DNA of 64,000 nt from Fructobacillus sp. EFB-N1. GTDB taxonomy: Bacteria > Bacillota > Bacilli > Lactobacillales > Lactobacillaceae. The notes beneath the pieces were generated by a model. The model had not been told where the DNA came from. It did not search any database and worked only from the letters and a program-made list of their open reading frames with translations. The translations under genes were made by a program, and so were the position numbers. Positions 27,414 through 35,920 of the stretch are shown here, in pieces. The stretch's first letter is position 1, and every line of letters begins with the position of its first letter. The stretch spans positions 1-64,000 of the forward strand of contig NZ_LDUY01000002.1 of NCBI RefSeq assembly GCF_001038455.1, written 5' to 3'.

Positions 27414-27415
27414 TC

Positions 27416-29872
27416 ATGAAGACCAACTTAAAATGGTTAAACGAATACTTACAGCCGGGGCTTGATTTAAGCGAGCAGGCTGTCTTGGATTTGGCACAGC
27501 AAATTGAATTGACCAGTGTGGAATTGGAATCTGTTGGAACGGCTGCTGCCAAGCAGTCTGGTTTGGTGGTTGTCCGAGTTGACTCGGTTGTGCCCCATCC
27601 AGATTCTGATCACATGGTGATCACACAGGTTTTTGATGGTAAAGAGACCATCCAGGTTGTGACTGGTGCACCAAATGTGGCCGAAGGCCAGTTAGTTGTC
27701 TTGGCTCGTGTTGGCGCTCAGATTGTCGACCGTGAAAGTGGTGACTTGGTGACCATCAAGGAGGCCCAACTTCGTGGGGAAATCTCTTATGGGATGTTGG
27801 TTGCCTTGCAAGAAATTGGCTTGGCTGATTCTGTGGCACCACAGGACTTTGAGGAAGGTATTCATGTCTTCACAGAAGAAGATGATGTTAAGCCCGGGGA
27901 TGATGCACTCGCAGTCTTGGGCCTGAAAGATCCGATGATTGATACTGATTTGACCCCTAACCGGGCTGATCTTTTGTCAATGCGGGGGATGGCCTATGAA
28001 TTGGCTGCCATGACTGACCAAAAGGTGATGCTGCCACAGACAACTGTTTTGAGCGATCAATCAGAGTCAAATGCGGTGGTGACGGTTGCCGGAAACGAAG
28101 ATTTGGCAACTGGATATGCAGTTCGTGTCTTGGGCCAAGTTAAAAACGATTCATCACCGCTCTGGTTGCAAAGCCGTCTATGGAATGCAGGCTTCAAGCC
28201 AGAAAACAAAATTGTTGATTTAGCCAACTATTGGCTCCTACTGACGGGACAACCTTTGCACGTCTATGACTTGGATAAATTAGCCACGATGCAGCTGGAA
28301 GTTCGTTTGGCAAAAGAGGGTGAAAAGTTGCCCCAGGGTGAAGAAGAGGCAATGGCCCTCCGTGCTGACCAGGATATTGTGGTTGCAGCTGGTGATCAAA
28401 TTTTGTCTTTGGCAGGAATTGCCACGAACCCAGCAGTTGCTGTGACGGCTGATACGACGAAGGTCATTGTTGAAGCTGGACAGTTTAACCCAAGCTTCTT
28501 GCGGCAAAGTGCTCGCCGCCATACGTTGCGGTCAGAGTCGTCATTCCGTTTTGAACGCGGAATTGACTTGGATCAAACTCTCGAAGTTCTTGATCAAGTG
28601 GCTGCCGAAATGGCCATGTTGACGAAGGGCAAGATTGTTGTTGGTTTGAGCAAGTTTGGCTTTGCTTACCGAGCACCGGAAACGATTGCTATCAGTCGCG
28701 ATCGTATTAATCAGATTCTGGGGACTGATTTGTCAGTGGCCACAATTTCTGCTATTTTCACTCGTTTGGCTTTGCCAATCGATGAAAAAGATGGTCAGTA
28801 CTTAGTGACTATTCCTGGTCGTCGGACGGATTTGACCATCCCAGCCGATTTGATTGAAGAGGTGGGCCGTCTTTACGGTTATGACAACTTGCCAACTGCC
28901 CTAGTTGAAGGACAGAGCACGCCGGGTGATTTGACACCACGGCAAAAGAAAATTCGTGCTAGTCGAGAAATTATGGAAAGCCTTGGATTTGACCAGGCCA
29001 TTTCCTATGCCCTGACAACTCCTGAAAAGGCAACTGCCTTCAATTTGGACCAGAACCGTAACGTGGTGGCCTTGGATTATCCAATGTCATCAGATCGGAC
29101 CACTATTCGACAGAACCTTTTGTCCGGTCTGTTGGATGATGTTTCCTATAACGTTGCCCGGTCTGTTAAGGACCTTGCCTTATATGAGCAGGGACGAATT
29201 TTCTTGGCCCAAGGCGAGAATGTTCAACCGGAAGAACGTGAACATCTAGCCGGCGTTTTGGTTGGTAATGTTGCTGAATCAAGCTGGCAAACGGGTGAAA
29301 AAGATGAAGTTGCTGATTTCTACGATATCAAGGGACGCTTAGAGGCATATTTGCAGACGATTGGTCTTGATTCAAGTGCAGTGCGCTTTGAGCAAAGTGC
29401 ACAACACGAAGCCATGCACCCGGGACAGACAGCGGATGTTTATCTTGGCTCGACTTACCTTGGCTTTGTTGGTCAAATTCATCCGGCCGTTTTGGCGAAT
29501 ACTAAGTTGCCTGCAGCCTTTGCCTTTGAGATTGATCTAGAAGTGGTCATCGATCATTCACAGGCACCAGTTGCTTATCAACCTGTTTCAAAGTACCCAC
29601 AAATCAGTCGTGATTTGGCCGTCTTAGTTGATGACAGTTTGGACCAACAACAGGTGTTTGATATGATTAAAGCCAATGGGGGGGATTACCTTCAAAATGT
29701 GACTTTCTTTGACCTTTACACGGGCCGGGGATTACCAGCTGGTAAGAAGTCATTGGCTTATCAGTTGACTTATCAAGATAAGACTGATACTTTAGTTGAA
29801 TCAGTTGTCACGGATGCCTTTGAAAAGATGACGACAACTTTAACGGCAGAATTAGGTGCGGAAATCCGCTGA
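27416..29872 (+). CDS. pheT: phenylalanine-tRNA ligase beta subunit
   Basis: An 818-aa beta subunit. Domains in order are the N-terminal OB-fold tRNA-binding domain (about 40-150), B3/B4 editing region (about 210-395), B5 (about 405-475), the catalytic-like core, and the C-terminal FDX-ACB anticodon-binding domain (about 725-818). Editing removes Tyr mischarged on tRNA-Phe. The start is two bases after pheS, with GCGGGGGAACT as RBS. Length is typical for the family. Confidence 0.97.
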   Translation: MKTNLKWLNEYLQPGLDLSEQAVLDLAQQIELTSVELESVGTAAAKQSGLVVVRVDSVVPHPDSDHMVITQVFDGKETIQVVTGAPNVAEGQLVVLARVGAQIVDRESGDLVTIKEAQLRGEISYGMLVALQEIGLADSVAPQDFEEGIHVFTEEDDVKPGDDALAVLGLKDPMIDTDLTPNRADLLSMRGMAYELAAMTDQKVMLPQTTVLSDQSESNAVVTVAGNEDLATGYAVRVLGQVKNDSSPLWLQSRLWNAGFKPENKIVDLANYWLLLTGQPLHVYDLDKLATMQLEVRLAKEGEKLPQGEEEAMALRADQDIVVAAGDQILSLAGIATNPAVAVTADTTKVIVEAGQFNPSFLRQSARRHTLRSESSFRFERGIDLDQTLEVLDQVAAEMAMLTKGKIVVGLSKFGFAYRAPETIAISRDRINQILGTDLSVATISAIFTRLALPIDEKDGQYLVTIPGRRTDLTIPADLIEEVGRLYGYDNLPTALVEGQSTPGDLTPRQKKIRASREIMESLGFDQAISYALTTPEKATAFNLDQNRNVVALDYPMSSDRTTIRQNLLSGLLDDVSYNVARSVKDLALYEQGRIFLAQGENVQPEEREHLAGVLVGNVAESSWQTGEKDEVADFYDIKGRLEAYLQTIGLDSSAVRFEQSAQHEAMHPGQTADVYLGSTYLGFVGQIHPAVLANTKLPAAFAFEIDLEVVIDHSQAPVAYQPVSKYPQISRDLAVLVDDSLDQQQVFDMIKANGGDYLQNVTFFDLYTGRGLPAGKKSLAYQLTYQDKTDTLVESVVTDAFEKMTTTLTAELGAEIR

Positions 29873-29878
29873 TTTGGA

Positions 29879-29907
29879 TTGTCTTGTTGTAACAAAAACG
29901 ATATAAT
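29879..29907 (+). promoter_or_regulatory. promoter of murA
   Basis: TTGTCT (29879-29884), 17-bp spacer, TATAAT (29902-29907). This lies in the 5' part of a spurious longer frame and supports the downstream murA start. Confidence 0.78.
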
Positions 29908-29941
29908 TAGGGTAAAACCACAAGCAAGTAGGACAGCCCTT

Positions 29942-31228
29942 ATGGCAAAAATTATTATTAACGGTGGCCACAAGATTTCAGGTACGGTGACCATTGGCGG
30001 AGCCAAGAACTCGACGGTTGCATTAATTCCAGCCGCAATTCTGGCTGACACGCCAGTCAACTTTGACAATGTTCCACAAATTTTAGATGTTAAAAACTTA
30101 CAGTATATTCTCGCTGCGATGAACGTTCGTTCTAATTTCGCAAACGGTGACCTTTCGATTGATCCAACCACGATTACGGAATCCGAATTGCCTTCAACAG
30201 CCATTAAATCATTGCGCGCCTCTTATTACTTCATGGGGGCGTTGCTTGGTCGCTTTGGTCGAGCAACGGTAACTTTCCCTGGTGGTGATAACCTCGGATC
30301 ACGACCAATTGACCAGCATATCAAGGGCTTTGAAGCTTTGGGTGCAACGGTGACTGAAGTCGGTGATATTATTACCCTTGACGCAACTGCCCATGGTTTA
30401 ACTGGTGCACGTGTGACTCTTGATACGGTTTCTGTTGGGGCCACCATCAATATTATCTTGGCTGCCGTAAGGGCCAAGGGGCAGACGATTATCGAAAACG
30501 TCGCCAAGGAACCAGAAATCATTGATATTGCGACCTTCTTGAACAACATGGGGGCCAATATTCGCGGTGCTGGAACCGACACAATTCGTATTACTGGTGT
30601 TGACCGTTTGGAAGCACGCAATACCCACACAGTGATTCCTGACCGAATTGAGGCGGGAACGTACATGGCGATGGCCGCTGCCTTTGGTGATGGCGTAACC
30701 ATCAAAAACGTCATTCCAGAACACTTGGAGTCATACACTTCAAAGTTGTTGGAAATGGGCGTTGATATGCAAATCGGTGAGGACTCCGTCTTTATCGGGC
30801 CAAGCCATGATTTGAAGCCGGTTGCCATTAAGACGATGCCGTATCCAGGTTTTGCCACCGATTTACAACAACCAATCACACCACTCTTGTTTTTAGCCGA
30901 AGGTGAAAGCACGATTACTGAAACCATTTATCCAATGCGCAATAAGCATATTGCTGAATTGCGACGGATGGGTGCAGAATTATCATCATTGAACCCAGGT
31001 GAAATTAGGGTTAACCATTCCGAGCGTTTGGTTGGCGCAACTGTGGAAGCGGCAGAGATTCGTGCAGGAGCCGCTTTGGTGATTGCCGGTATTATGGCCG
31101 ACGGCCAAACCGTGATTGAAAACGCCACACATATTTTGCGCGGTTACGACCGCTTAGCTGATAAATTAGCTTCGCTGGGCGTCGATTTAAAAATCGAAGG
31201 TGTTGATTTAATCAACTTGATGCCTTAA
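29942..31228 (+). CDS. murA: UDP-GlcNAc 1-carboxyvinyltransferase with Asp at the fosfomycin site
   Basis: A 428-aa enolpyruvyl transferase for the first committed step of peptidoglycan synthesis: PEP plus UDP-GlcNAc. The six-fold inside-out alpha/beta barrel length is normal. Motifs are GGAKNSTVALI (Lys22/Asn23 region), SLRASYYFMGALL and GSRPIDQHIKGFE. The active-site loop reads PGGDNLGSRP, with Asp116 (codon 30287-30289) where most enzymes have Cys115. Cys to Asp keeps activity and gives fosfomycin resistance in other species. The start ATG follows AGTAGGAC; an upstream in-frame extension covers the promoter. Confidence 0.95.
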   Translation: MAKIIINGGHKISGTVTIGGAKNSTVALIPAAILADTPVNFDNVPQILDVKNLQYILAAMNVRSNFANGDLSIDPTTITESELPSTAIKSLRASYYFMGALLGRFGRATVTFPGGDNLGSRPIDQHIKGFEALGATVTEVGDIITLDATAHGLTGARVTLDTVSVGATINIILAAVRAKGQTIIENVAKEPEIIDIATFLNNMGANIRGAGTDTIRITGVDRLEARNTHTVIPDRIEAGTYMAMAAAFGDGVTIKNVIPEHLESYTSKLLEMGVDMQIGEDSVFIGPSHDLKPVAIKTMPYPGFATDLQQPITPLLFLAEGESTITETIYPMRNKHIAELRRMGAELSSLNPGEIRVNHSERLVGATVEAAEIRAGAALVIAGIMADGQTVIENATHILRGYDRLADKLASLGVDLKIEGVDLINLMP

Positions 31229-31230
31229 CC

Positions 31231-31259
31231 TTGCATGGATAATATCCCTGTGATAGAAT
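31231..31259 (+). promoter_or_regulatory. promoter of rpmE2
   Basis: TTGCAT (31231-31236), 17-bp spacer, TAGAAT (31254-31259) with an upstream TG. A small hairpin CTGATTT/AAATCAG follows in the leader. Confidence 0.7.
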
Positions 31260-31315
31260 AGTTAAGTTAATAACTGACTCTGATTTAATAAAATCAGGGC
31301 GCTAAGGAGATACTC

Positions 31316-31576
31316 ATGAAAAAAGAAATCCATCCAGATTACCGTCCAGTTGTCTTTATTGATGCCGCAACTGGTAAGAAGTTCTTGTCAGCATCTGTTG
31401 TTGCAACTGACACAACTACTGATTTTGAAGGTCAAGAATATCCATCAGTACGTATGGAAATCACTTCAGATTCACACCCATTCTACACTGGTAAGCAGAA
31501 GTTTACTCAAGCTGATGGTGCGGTTGACAAGTTTAACAAGAAGTTTGCTAACTTCGGCTTCAAGAACAACGACTAA
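31316..31576 (+). CDS. rpmE2: 50S ribosomal protein L31 type B
   Basis: An 86-aa L31 of the zinc-free (type B) class: it has no CxxC motif and shows the type B start [13 protein letters not shown] and the C-terminal stretch [11 protein letters not shown]. Type B copies stand in for the zinc-binding form when zinc is scarce. AAGGAGATACTC precedes the ATG. Monocistronic, ending at a strong terminator. Confidence 0.96.
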   Translation: MKKEIHPDYRPVVFIDAATGKKFLSASVVATDTTTDFEGQEYPSVRMEITSDSHPFYTGKQKFTQADGAVDKFNKKFANFGFKNND

Positions 31577-31586
31577 GTTGTTTTAT

Positions 31587-31615
31587 AAAAACGCTCACCT
31601 CGGTGGGCGTTTTTT
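31587..31615 (+). terminator. terminator of rpmE2
   Basis: AAAAACGCTCACC, loop TCG, GTGGGCGTTTTTT. Compact stem with T-run. Confidence 0.9.
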
Positions 31616-31679
31616 CTTGGCTTGTGGAAAAAGAATTTGTTTGCAGTGAGTTATCACCAAGCAAAGTGCTGGAGGCATG

Positions 31680-33068
31680 ATGGCAAAGACAATCGTACCT
31701 GTTAAATTACATGAAAAATTGGCGGTCACTATCAAGGAGATTCGCCAAAATGGGATGGGCATGGCCTTTTTAGAGGGTCGGCCAGATTATCCGATTTATT
31801 TAGCTGATGCCATGCTTGGTGAAGAAGTTGAAATTGACATTATCCAAGTGGATAAGTATTCCGCCTACGGAAAAATTTTGACCTGGGTCAAAGAGAGTAC
31901 TGGGCGTAAAAATCAAAACCGCCAATATTTGATTGAGGCCGGTACGGCGCCCTTGGTTAACTGGGCTTATGCAAATCAGAAAGAATTTAAGCAACAAATT
32001 GTGGAAAAAAACTTTTACGATGCTGGTCTAGAGGTAACCGTTGTTAATCCGATTACGATGGACACAACGCCAACTTATTACCGGAACAAAACGGTTGTTC
32101 CCCTTAAGTGGCAGGATGGCCAGCTTTTGTCCGGCTTTTATCAACGAGGTAGTCATCATTTGGTACCGATGGAAGACTACTATGTTAATGATGCCCGGGT
32201 AGACGAAGTGATTGTCATTGTTCGTGAGATTCTTGCTAAACGGGGTGTATCTGCCTATGATCCGGACCAAGAAGAAGGAGCAATTCGCTATGTGATGGTG
32301 CGCCGGGGTTATTATAGCCAGCAGTTAATGGTGGTTTTGGTGACCAACGAGAAAAATTTGCCAGATGAGGCAGGCCTCGTGGCTGACATCGTGGAAGCTT
32401 TGCCTGATTTGACATCCTTAATTTTGAATTTTGCACCAAAAAAAGATTATGTCCAATTAAGTGCCAATAACCGCGTGCTCTTTGGTCAAGCGACCATTGA
32501 GGACACATTGCTCGGCAAAAAGTTCTTGATCGGCCCAAATTCCTTCTACCAGGTTAATCCGGTCATGACGGAAAAGCTGTATCAAAAGGCAGCCGACTTG
32601 GCTGATTTAAAGCCGACGGATGTTGTCGTTGATGCCTATGCAGGAATTGGGACAATCGGGATTTCAGTTGCTGACCGCGTCAAGGAAGTGATTGGTGTTG
32701 AGGTTGTTCCCGGGGCAGTCATGGATGCCAAGAAGAATTTAGCATTAAATCAGATTGACAATGCCAGCTATATTGAGCGCGATGCGCCTGATCAGTTTGA
32801 GGATTGGCAAAAACAAGGGATTCAACCAGATGTTGTCTTTGTCGACCCACCACGCCGGGGCTTGACGCCGAAGTTAATTGAAAAGACAGCTGAAATGGGC
32901 CCTGACCGCGTGGTTTACGTTTCGTGTAATCCCGTGACGGCTGCTCGTGATGTTGCCCTGTTTAAGGATCTGAGTTATGAGGTAAAAGGACCGGTTGTTC
33001 CGGTGGATCAATTCCCTCAGACTGCTCATATCGAGACGATTACCGTCTTACAAAAGCGCGAAGACTAA
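31680..33068 (+). CDS. rlmCD: 23S rRNA (uracil-5-)-methyltransferase, RlmCD/TrmA family
   Basis: A 462-aa SAM-dependent m5U methyltransferase. The N-terminal TRAM domain (about 8-65) is followed by a central RNA-binding domain and the C-terminal Rossmann core with DAYAGIGTIGISVA, FVDPPRRGL and the catalytic Cys in YVSCNPVTAARD. The Fe-S cysteines of E. coli RlmD are not evident. GGAGG lies one base from the first ATG (31677) and four from the second (31680), so the second is preferred. Two such paralogues are common in Firmicutes, so the exact target (U747 or U1939) is not certain. Confidence 0.9.
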   Translation: MAKTIVPVKLHEKLAVTIKEIRQNGMGMAFLEGRPDYPIYLADAMLGEEVEIDIIQVDKYSAYGKILTWVKESTGRKNQNRQYLIEAGTAPLVNWAYANQKEFKQQIVEKNFYDAGLEVTVVNPITMDTTPTYYRNKTVVPLKWQDGQLLSGFYQRGSHHLVPMEDYYVNDARVDEVIVIVREILAKRGVSAYDPDQEEGAIRYVMVRRGYYSQQLMVVLVTNEKNLPDEAGLVADIVEALPDLTSLILNFAPKKDYVQLSANNRVLFGQATIEDTLLGKKFLIGPNSFYQVNPVMTEKLYQKAADLADLKPTDVVVDAYAGIGTIGISVADRVKEVIGVEVVPGAVMDAKKNLALNQIDNASYIERDAPDQFEDWQKQGIQPDVVFVDPPRRGLTPKLIEKTAEMGPDRVVYVSCNPVTAARDVALFKDLSYEVKGPVVPVDQFPQTAHIETITVLQKRED

Positions 33069-33075
33069 GTGCTAT

Positions 33076-33230
33076 AAGTGTTATTGAAATCGGGTGCTGG
33101 TCATTTAAAGGCGTTAAAATTAAGTGCTATTGAAATCAGCTGCTGGTCATTTAAAGGCGTTAAAATTAAGTGCTATTGAAATCAGCTGCTAGTCGTTTAA
33201 AAAGCAACAAGATTAAGTGCCACCTAAATT
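33076..33230 (+). repeat. 46-bp tandem repeat in the rlmCD-murF gap
   Basis: Three head-to-tail units of 46-47 bp start at 33076, 33122 and 33168, each beginning AAGTG, then TATTGAAATC. A fourth partial unit begins at 33215 (AAGTGCC). Units 1 and 2 differ at four positions in the left half; unit 3 diverges in its right half. No coding frame runs through them. Function unknown. Confidence 0.92.
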
Positions 33231-33256
33231 TTTACTAAGTAAGGAAATCAATTGCT

Positions 33257-34621
33257 ATGAATCTTTCGTTACAAACAATTGCACAAGCAACTAAAGGAAG
33301 TCTGCATGGACCAGCCGAACAGACTGTGACGGGTGTCGCCTTCGATTCTCGCCAGGTGAAAGCCGGTGACCTGTTTGTCGCCTTAGTTGGTGACAAAGAT
33401 GGTCATGATTATATTGATCAGGCACTCAAAAACGGTGCCACCGGGGTTCTAGCACAGACACAACATGTTATCGATGGGGCCGTACCAGCGGTGGTTGTTG
33501 ATGATACTTTAGCGGGCCTGCAGGAATTAGCGAAATTTTACCTGCAAACAATTCAGCCAAAGGTCGTTGCCATTACCGGTTCGAACGGCAAAACGACAAC
33601 CAAGGATATGGTTGCCGCGATTTTGGCCACGAAGTATCAGACATTTAAGACCCCAGCCAATTTTAATAATGAAATTGGCCTGCCGGTCACCATTCTGACG
33701 ATGCCAGCGACAACTGAGGTCTTGGTCTTGGAGATGGGCATGGACCGTCCGGGTCAGCTGACGGCTTTGTCAACGCTGGCGCAACCTGACTTGGTCGTTA
33801 TTACCATGATTGGTGAGGCCCATCTTGAATTCTTTAAGACACGAACCAACATTGCCAAGGCCAAGTTGGAAATTATTGCTGGTCTGAAGCCAGGTGGGGA
33901 GTTGTTAATTCCAAAAGATGAACCACTCTTGCAGGATGCCGAGGGTTTGCCAGCCAATACGGTTAGTTTTGGACCGGAACCAAAGGACTGTGTTGAAACG
34001 CTGCAGGAAACAAAATTTAGCGATCAGGGTCAAGAATTTGCAATTCCGCTCCTGGGCCGTTATAATGTTAGGAATGCCTTGGCGGCAATTCGTGTTGGCC
34101 AAGCTTTCGATTTGGACCTCCAAACGATTGCTTCAGCCTTTAAAAATTTTGCGTTAACGAAAAACCGCACCCAGTTGCTGACGGCAGCTAATGGGGCAAT
34201 GGTCATTTCGGATGTTTATAACGCCAACCCAACGGCGACCAAGGAAGTTTTGGCGGCGTTGGCAAAGGATCATACTGAAAATTTGGTCTTAGTTCTCGGC
34301 GATATGCTTGAACTTGGTGAAGCGGCACCGGCTCTTCACGCTAGCTTAAAGGAAGCTGTTTTGCAGGCACAACCAAAGGCGGTTTACCTAGTCGGTCCTT
34401 TGATGGTGGAAAACCTAGGAACAGTTTTGAAAGAAACGTTGCCATCTGATCAGGTTCACTTATATCAAACTGACCAGTTAGAAGCACTCGTGACTGATTT
34501 GACAAAAGACCTTGATTCAAATGATTGTGTCTTCTTGAAGGCCAGTCACGGCATCCACTTGGAGAAAGTTGTAGACCATTTGGTCACTGATCAAGGCAAG
34601 CAGGGAGGTGTCCATGCTTAA
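33257..34621 (+). CDS. murF: UDP-MurNAc-tripeptide-D-Ala-D-Ala ligase
   Basis: A 454-aa Mur ligase that adds D-Ala-D-Ala to the UDP-MurNAc-tripeptide. The three-domain layout is clear: an N-terminal uridine-binding domain, ATP-binding ITGSNGKTTTKDM (about residue 112), Glu of LEMGMDRPGQL, NFNNEIGLP, and the C-terminal domain with DVYNANPTA. AAGGAAATCAATTGCT precedes the ATG. It starts after the 46-bp tandem repeats, and its 3' end overlaps the serine hydrolase gene. Confidence 0.96.
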   Translation: MNLSLQTIAQATKGSLHGPAEQTVTGVAFDSRQVKAGDLFVALVGDKDGHDYIDQALKNGATGVLAQTQHVIDGAVPAVVVDDTLAGLQELAKFYLQTIQPKVVAITGSNGKTTTKDMVAAILATKYQTFKTPANFNNEIGLPVTILTMPATTEVLVLEMGMDRPGQLTALSTLAQPDLVVITMIGEAHLEFFKTRTNIAKAKLEIIAGLKPGGELLIPKDEPLLQDAEGLPANTVSFGPEPKDCVETLQETKFSDQGQEFAIPLLGRYNVRNALAAIRVGQAFDLDLQTIASAFKNFALTKNRTQLLTAANGAMVISDVYNANPTATKEVLAALAKDHTENLVLVLGDMLELGEAAPALHASLKEAVLQAQPKAVYLVGPLMVENLGTVLKETLPSDQVHLYQTDQLEALVTDLTKDLDSNDCVFLKASHGIHLEKVVDHLVTDQGKQGGVHA

Positions 34622-35792
34622 ACGGGTCGATCTTTTCCCAGAAAAAGTAAAATCCCTATGGTTTAGGGACCATTGGCTGGCTTTGTCAACTATTACCTTG
34701 ATTATTCTTTTTATTGGGGGAGCAATTGGCTTAGCAAAGTTAACCAAAGCTAGTCCACAAGCAATTTTGCCTGAACAAAAAATATTTTCGGCTGATAATG
34801 TCAAGAATTTAAAAAAGGACCTTAGTCCGCAGAATCAGACTGCTGAAGCAATTGATCAAAAATTAAAGAGTGAAAATTTCACCGGAACAGCCCTAGTCAT
34901 CAAGGATGGCAAAATCATTTTGAACCAGGGTTATGGCTTTGCTAATTATAGTAAGCAGGTGCACAATAATGCCCAAACGGTTTATCATATTGCGTCTTCT
35001 GCTAAATTTTTGACAGCTGTTTTAGTCGGTCAGGCAATTTCTGAAAAGAAGCTTTCCCATGATGACCATCTCAGCCAGTTTTATCCAAACATTGCTAATG
35101 CTGATCAAATCTCGATCCGAGATTTGTTGACGATGACCTCTTCTTTGCAGCAAAAGTTGCAACCAACGACTTTTACGTCTGATCAAGATAACGCTCAATT
35201 CTCGGCTGATAATACGGAGAATACCGGAGCGGCCATTGGTTCTGGGGCTGGTTGGTCTTATCAGCCAGTTAATTACCGGTTATTGGCTGGTATTTTAATG
35301 AAGATTTCGGGTCAGTCCTTTGACAAAATGGTTAAAGACTACTATAACAAGCAGTACAAGCTCGGCATTGACGATTATGTACAGTTTGCAGAGGATAATC
35401 AGGCTGCCTTGGGTTATCAAAAAGATACTACTAGCCCAACTGGTGTCACCAAGGTTGAAAATGAGCGAGAAACTGGAACAGGAAACCTCGCGATGTCCGC
35501 TGGTATGCTTTATCGAGCCTATTGGCTCTTCTTCCATGGTGATTTCTTTCATAACCCAATGGAGCTCTTGGTTCAGCATTTGCCGGCCCACTATGTCTCT
35601 GGTCTTTATCGTTATGGCAACGTTTATACCTCTCATGGGATTTTTAACGGTTTTGAGCCATCCGTTGTTTTGGGCAAGAATAGCCAAGATGCTGTGATTC
35701 TATTGGCAAATCAGTACTACCATGGCCACAGTTTTGAGGGTCTCTCACGTGACCTATATGAGAAGCTAACAGGAACGAAGGTTCCTTCCTAA
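34614..35792 (+). CDS. membrane-anchored serine hydrolase (class C beta-lactamase/PBP4*-like)
   Basis: A 392-aa protein with one N-terminal TM helix (about residues 22-42) and an extracellular beta-lactamase-fold domain. The nucleophile motif SSAK lies in YHIASSAKFL. The second motif reads YQP in SYQPVNYRLLAG where many homologues have YxN; the third is probably SHG in YTSHGIF. Such proteins act on D-Ala residues of peptidoglycan or teichoic acid, or have unknown activity; beta-lactam hydrolysis is not implied. The start ATG at 34614 lies behind GGGAGGTGTCC and overlaps murF by 8 nt, so it is coupled to wall synthesis. Confidence 0.87.
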   Translation: MLKRVDLFPEKVKSLWFRDHWLALSTITLIILFIGGAIGLAKLTKASPQAILPEQKIFSADNVKNLKKDLSPQNQTAEAIDQKLKSENFTGTALVIKDGKIILNQGYGFANYSKQVHNNAQTVYHIASSAKFLTAVLVGQAISEKKLSHDDHLSQFYPNIANADQISIRDLLTMTSSLQQKLQPTTFTSDQDNAQFSADNTENTGAAIGSGAGWSYQPVNYRLLAGILMKISGQSFDKMVKDYYNKQYKLGIDDYVQFAEDNQAALGYQKDTTSPTGVTKVENERETGTGNLAMSAGMLYRAYWLFFHGDFFHNPMELLVQHLPAHYVSGLYRYGNVYTSHGIFNGFEPSVVLGKNSQDAVILLANQYYHGHSFEGLSRDLYEKLTGTKVPS

Positions 35793-35838
35793 ACACTAGT
35801 CAGCCCAGCTAGACTATAAACTGCTTGGCGTATTTTTG

Positions 35839-35905
35839 ACGTGCTGGTGGCACGTTATGATGGAAACGACTCAGCGATGAGTCAGGGCGCGCTGAACTAG
35901 TGCGC
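35839..35905 (+). promoter_or_regulatory. structured leader upstream of cshA
   Basis: Three consecutive hairpins can form: ACGTGC-TGGTG-GCACGT (35839-35855), GACTCA-GCGA-TGAGTC (35868-35883) and GCGC/GCGC (35887-35905). The last ends six bases before GGAG. No T-run follows, so they are not terminators. Confidence 0.55.
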
Positions 35906-35920
35906 AAAAAGGAGATAATT

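Noticed and set aside
30226-30927. 233-codon minus-strand frame within murA
   Set aside because: Lies entirely antisense to an intact conserved gene; no RBS and composition is typical of a shadow frame.
35900-35920. GTG upstream start for cshA
   Set aside because: This GTG precedes the AAGGAG site and would put the RBS inside the coding region; TTG at 35921 has the right spacing.
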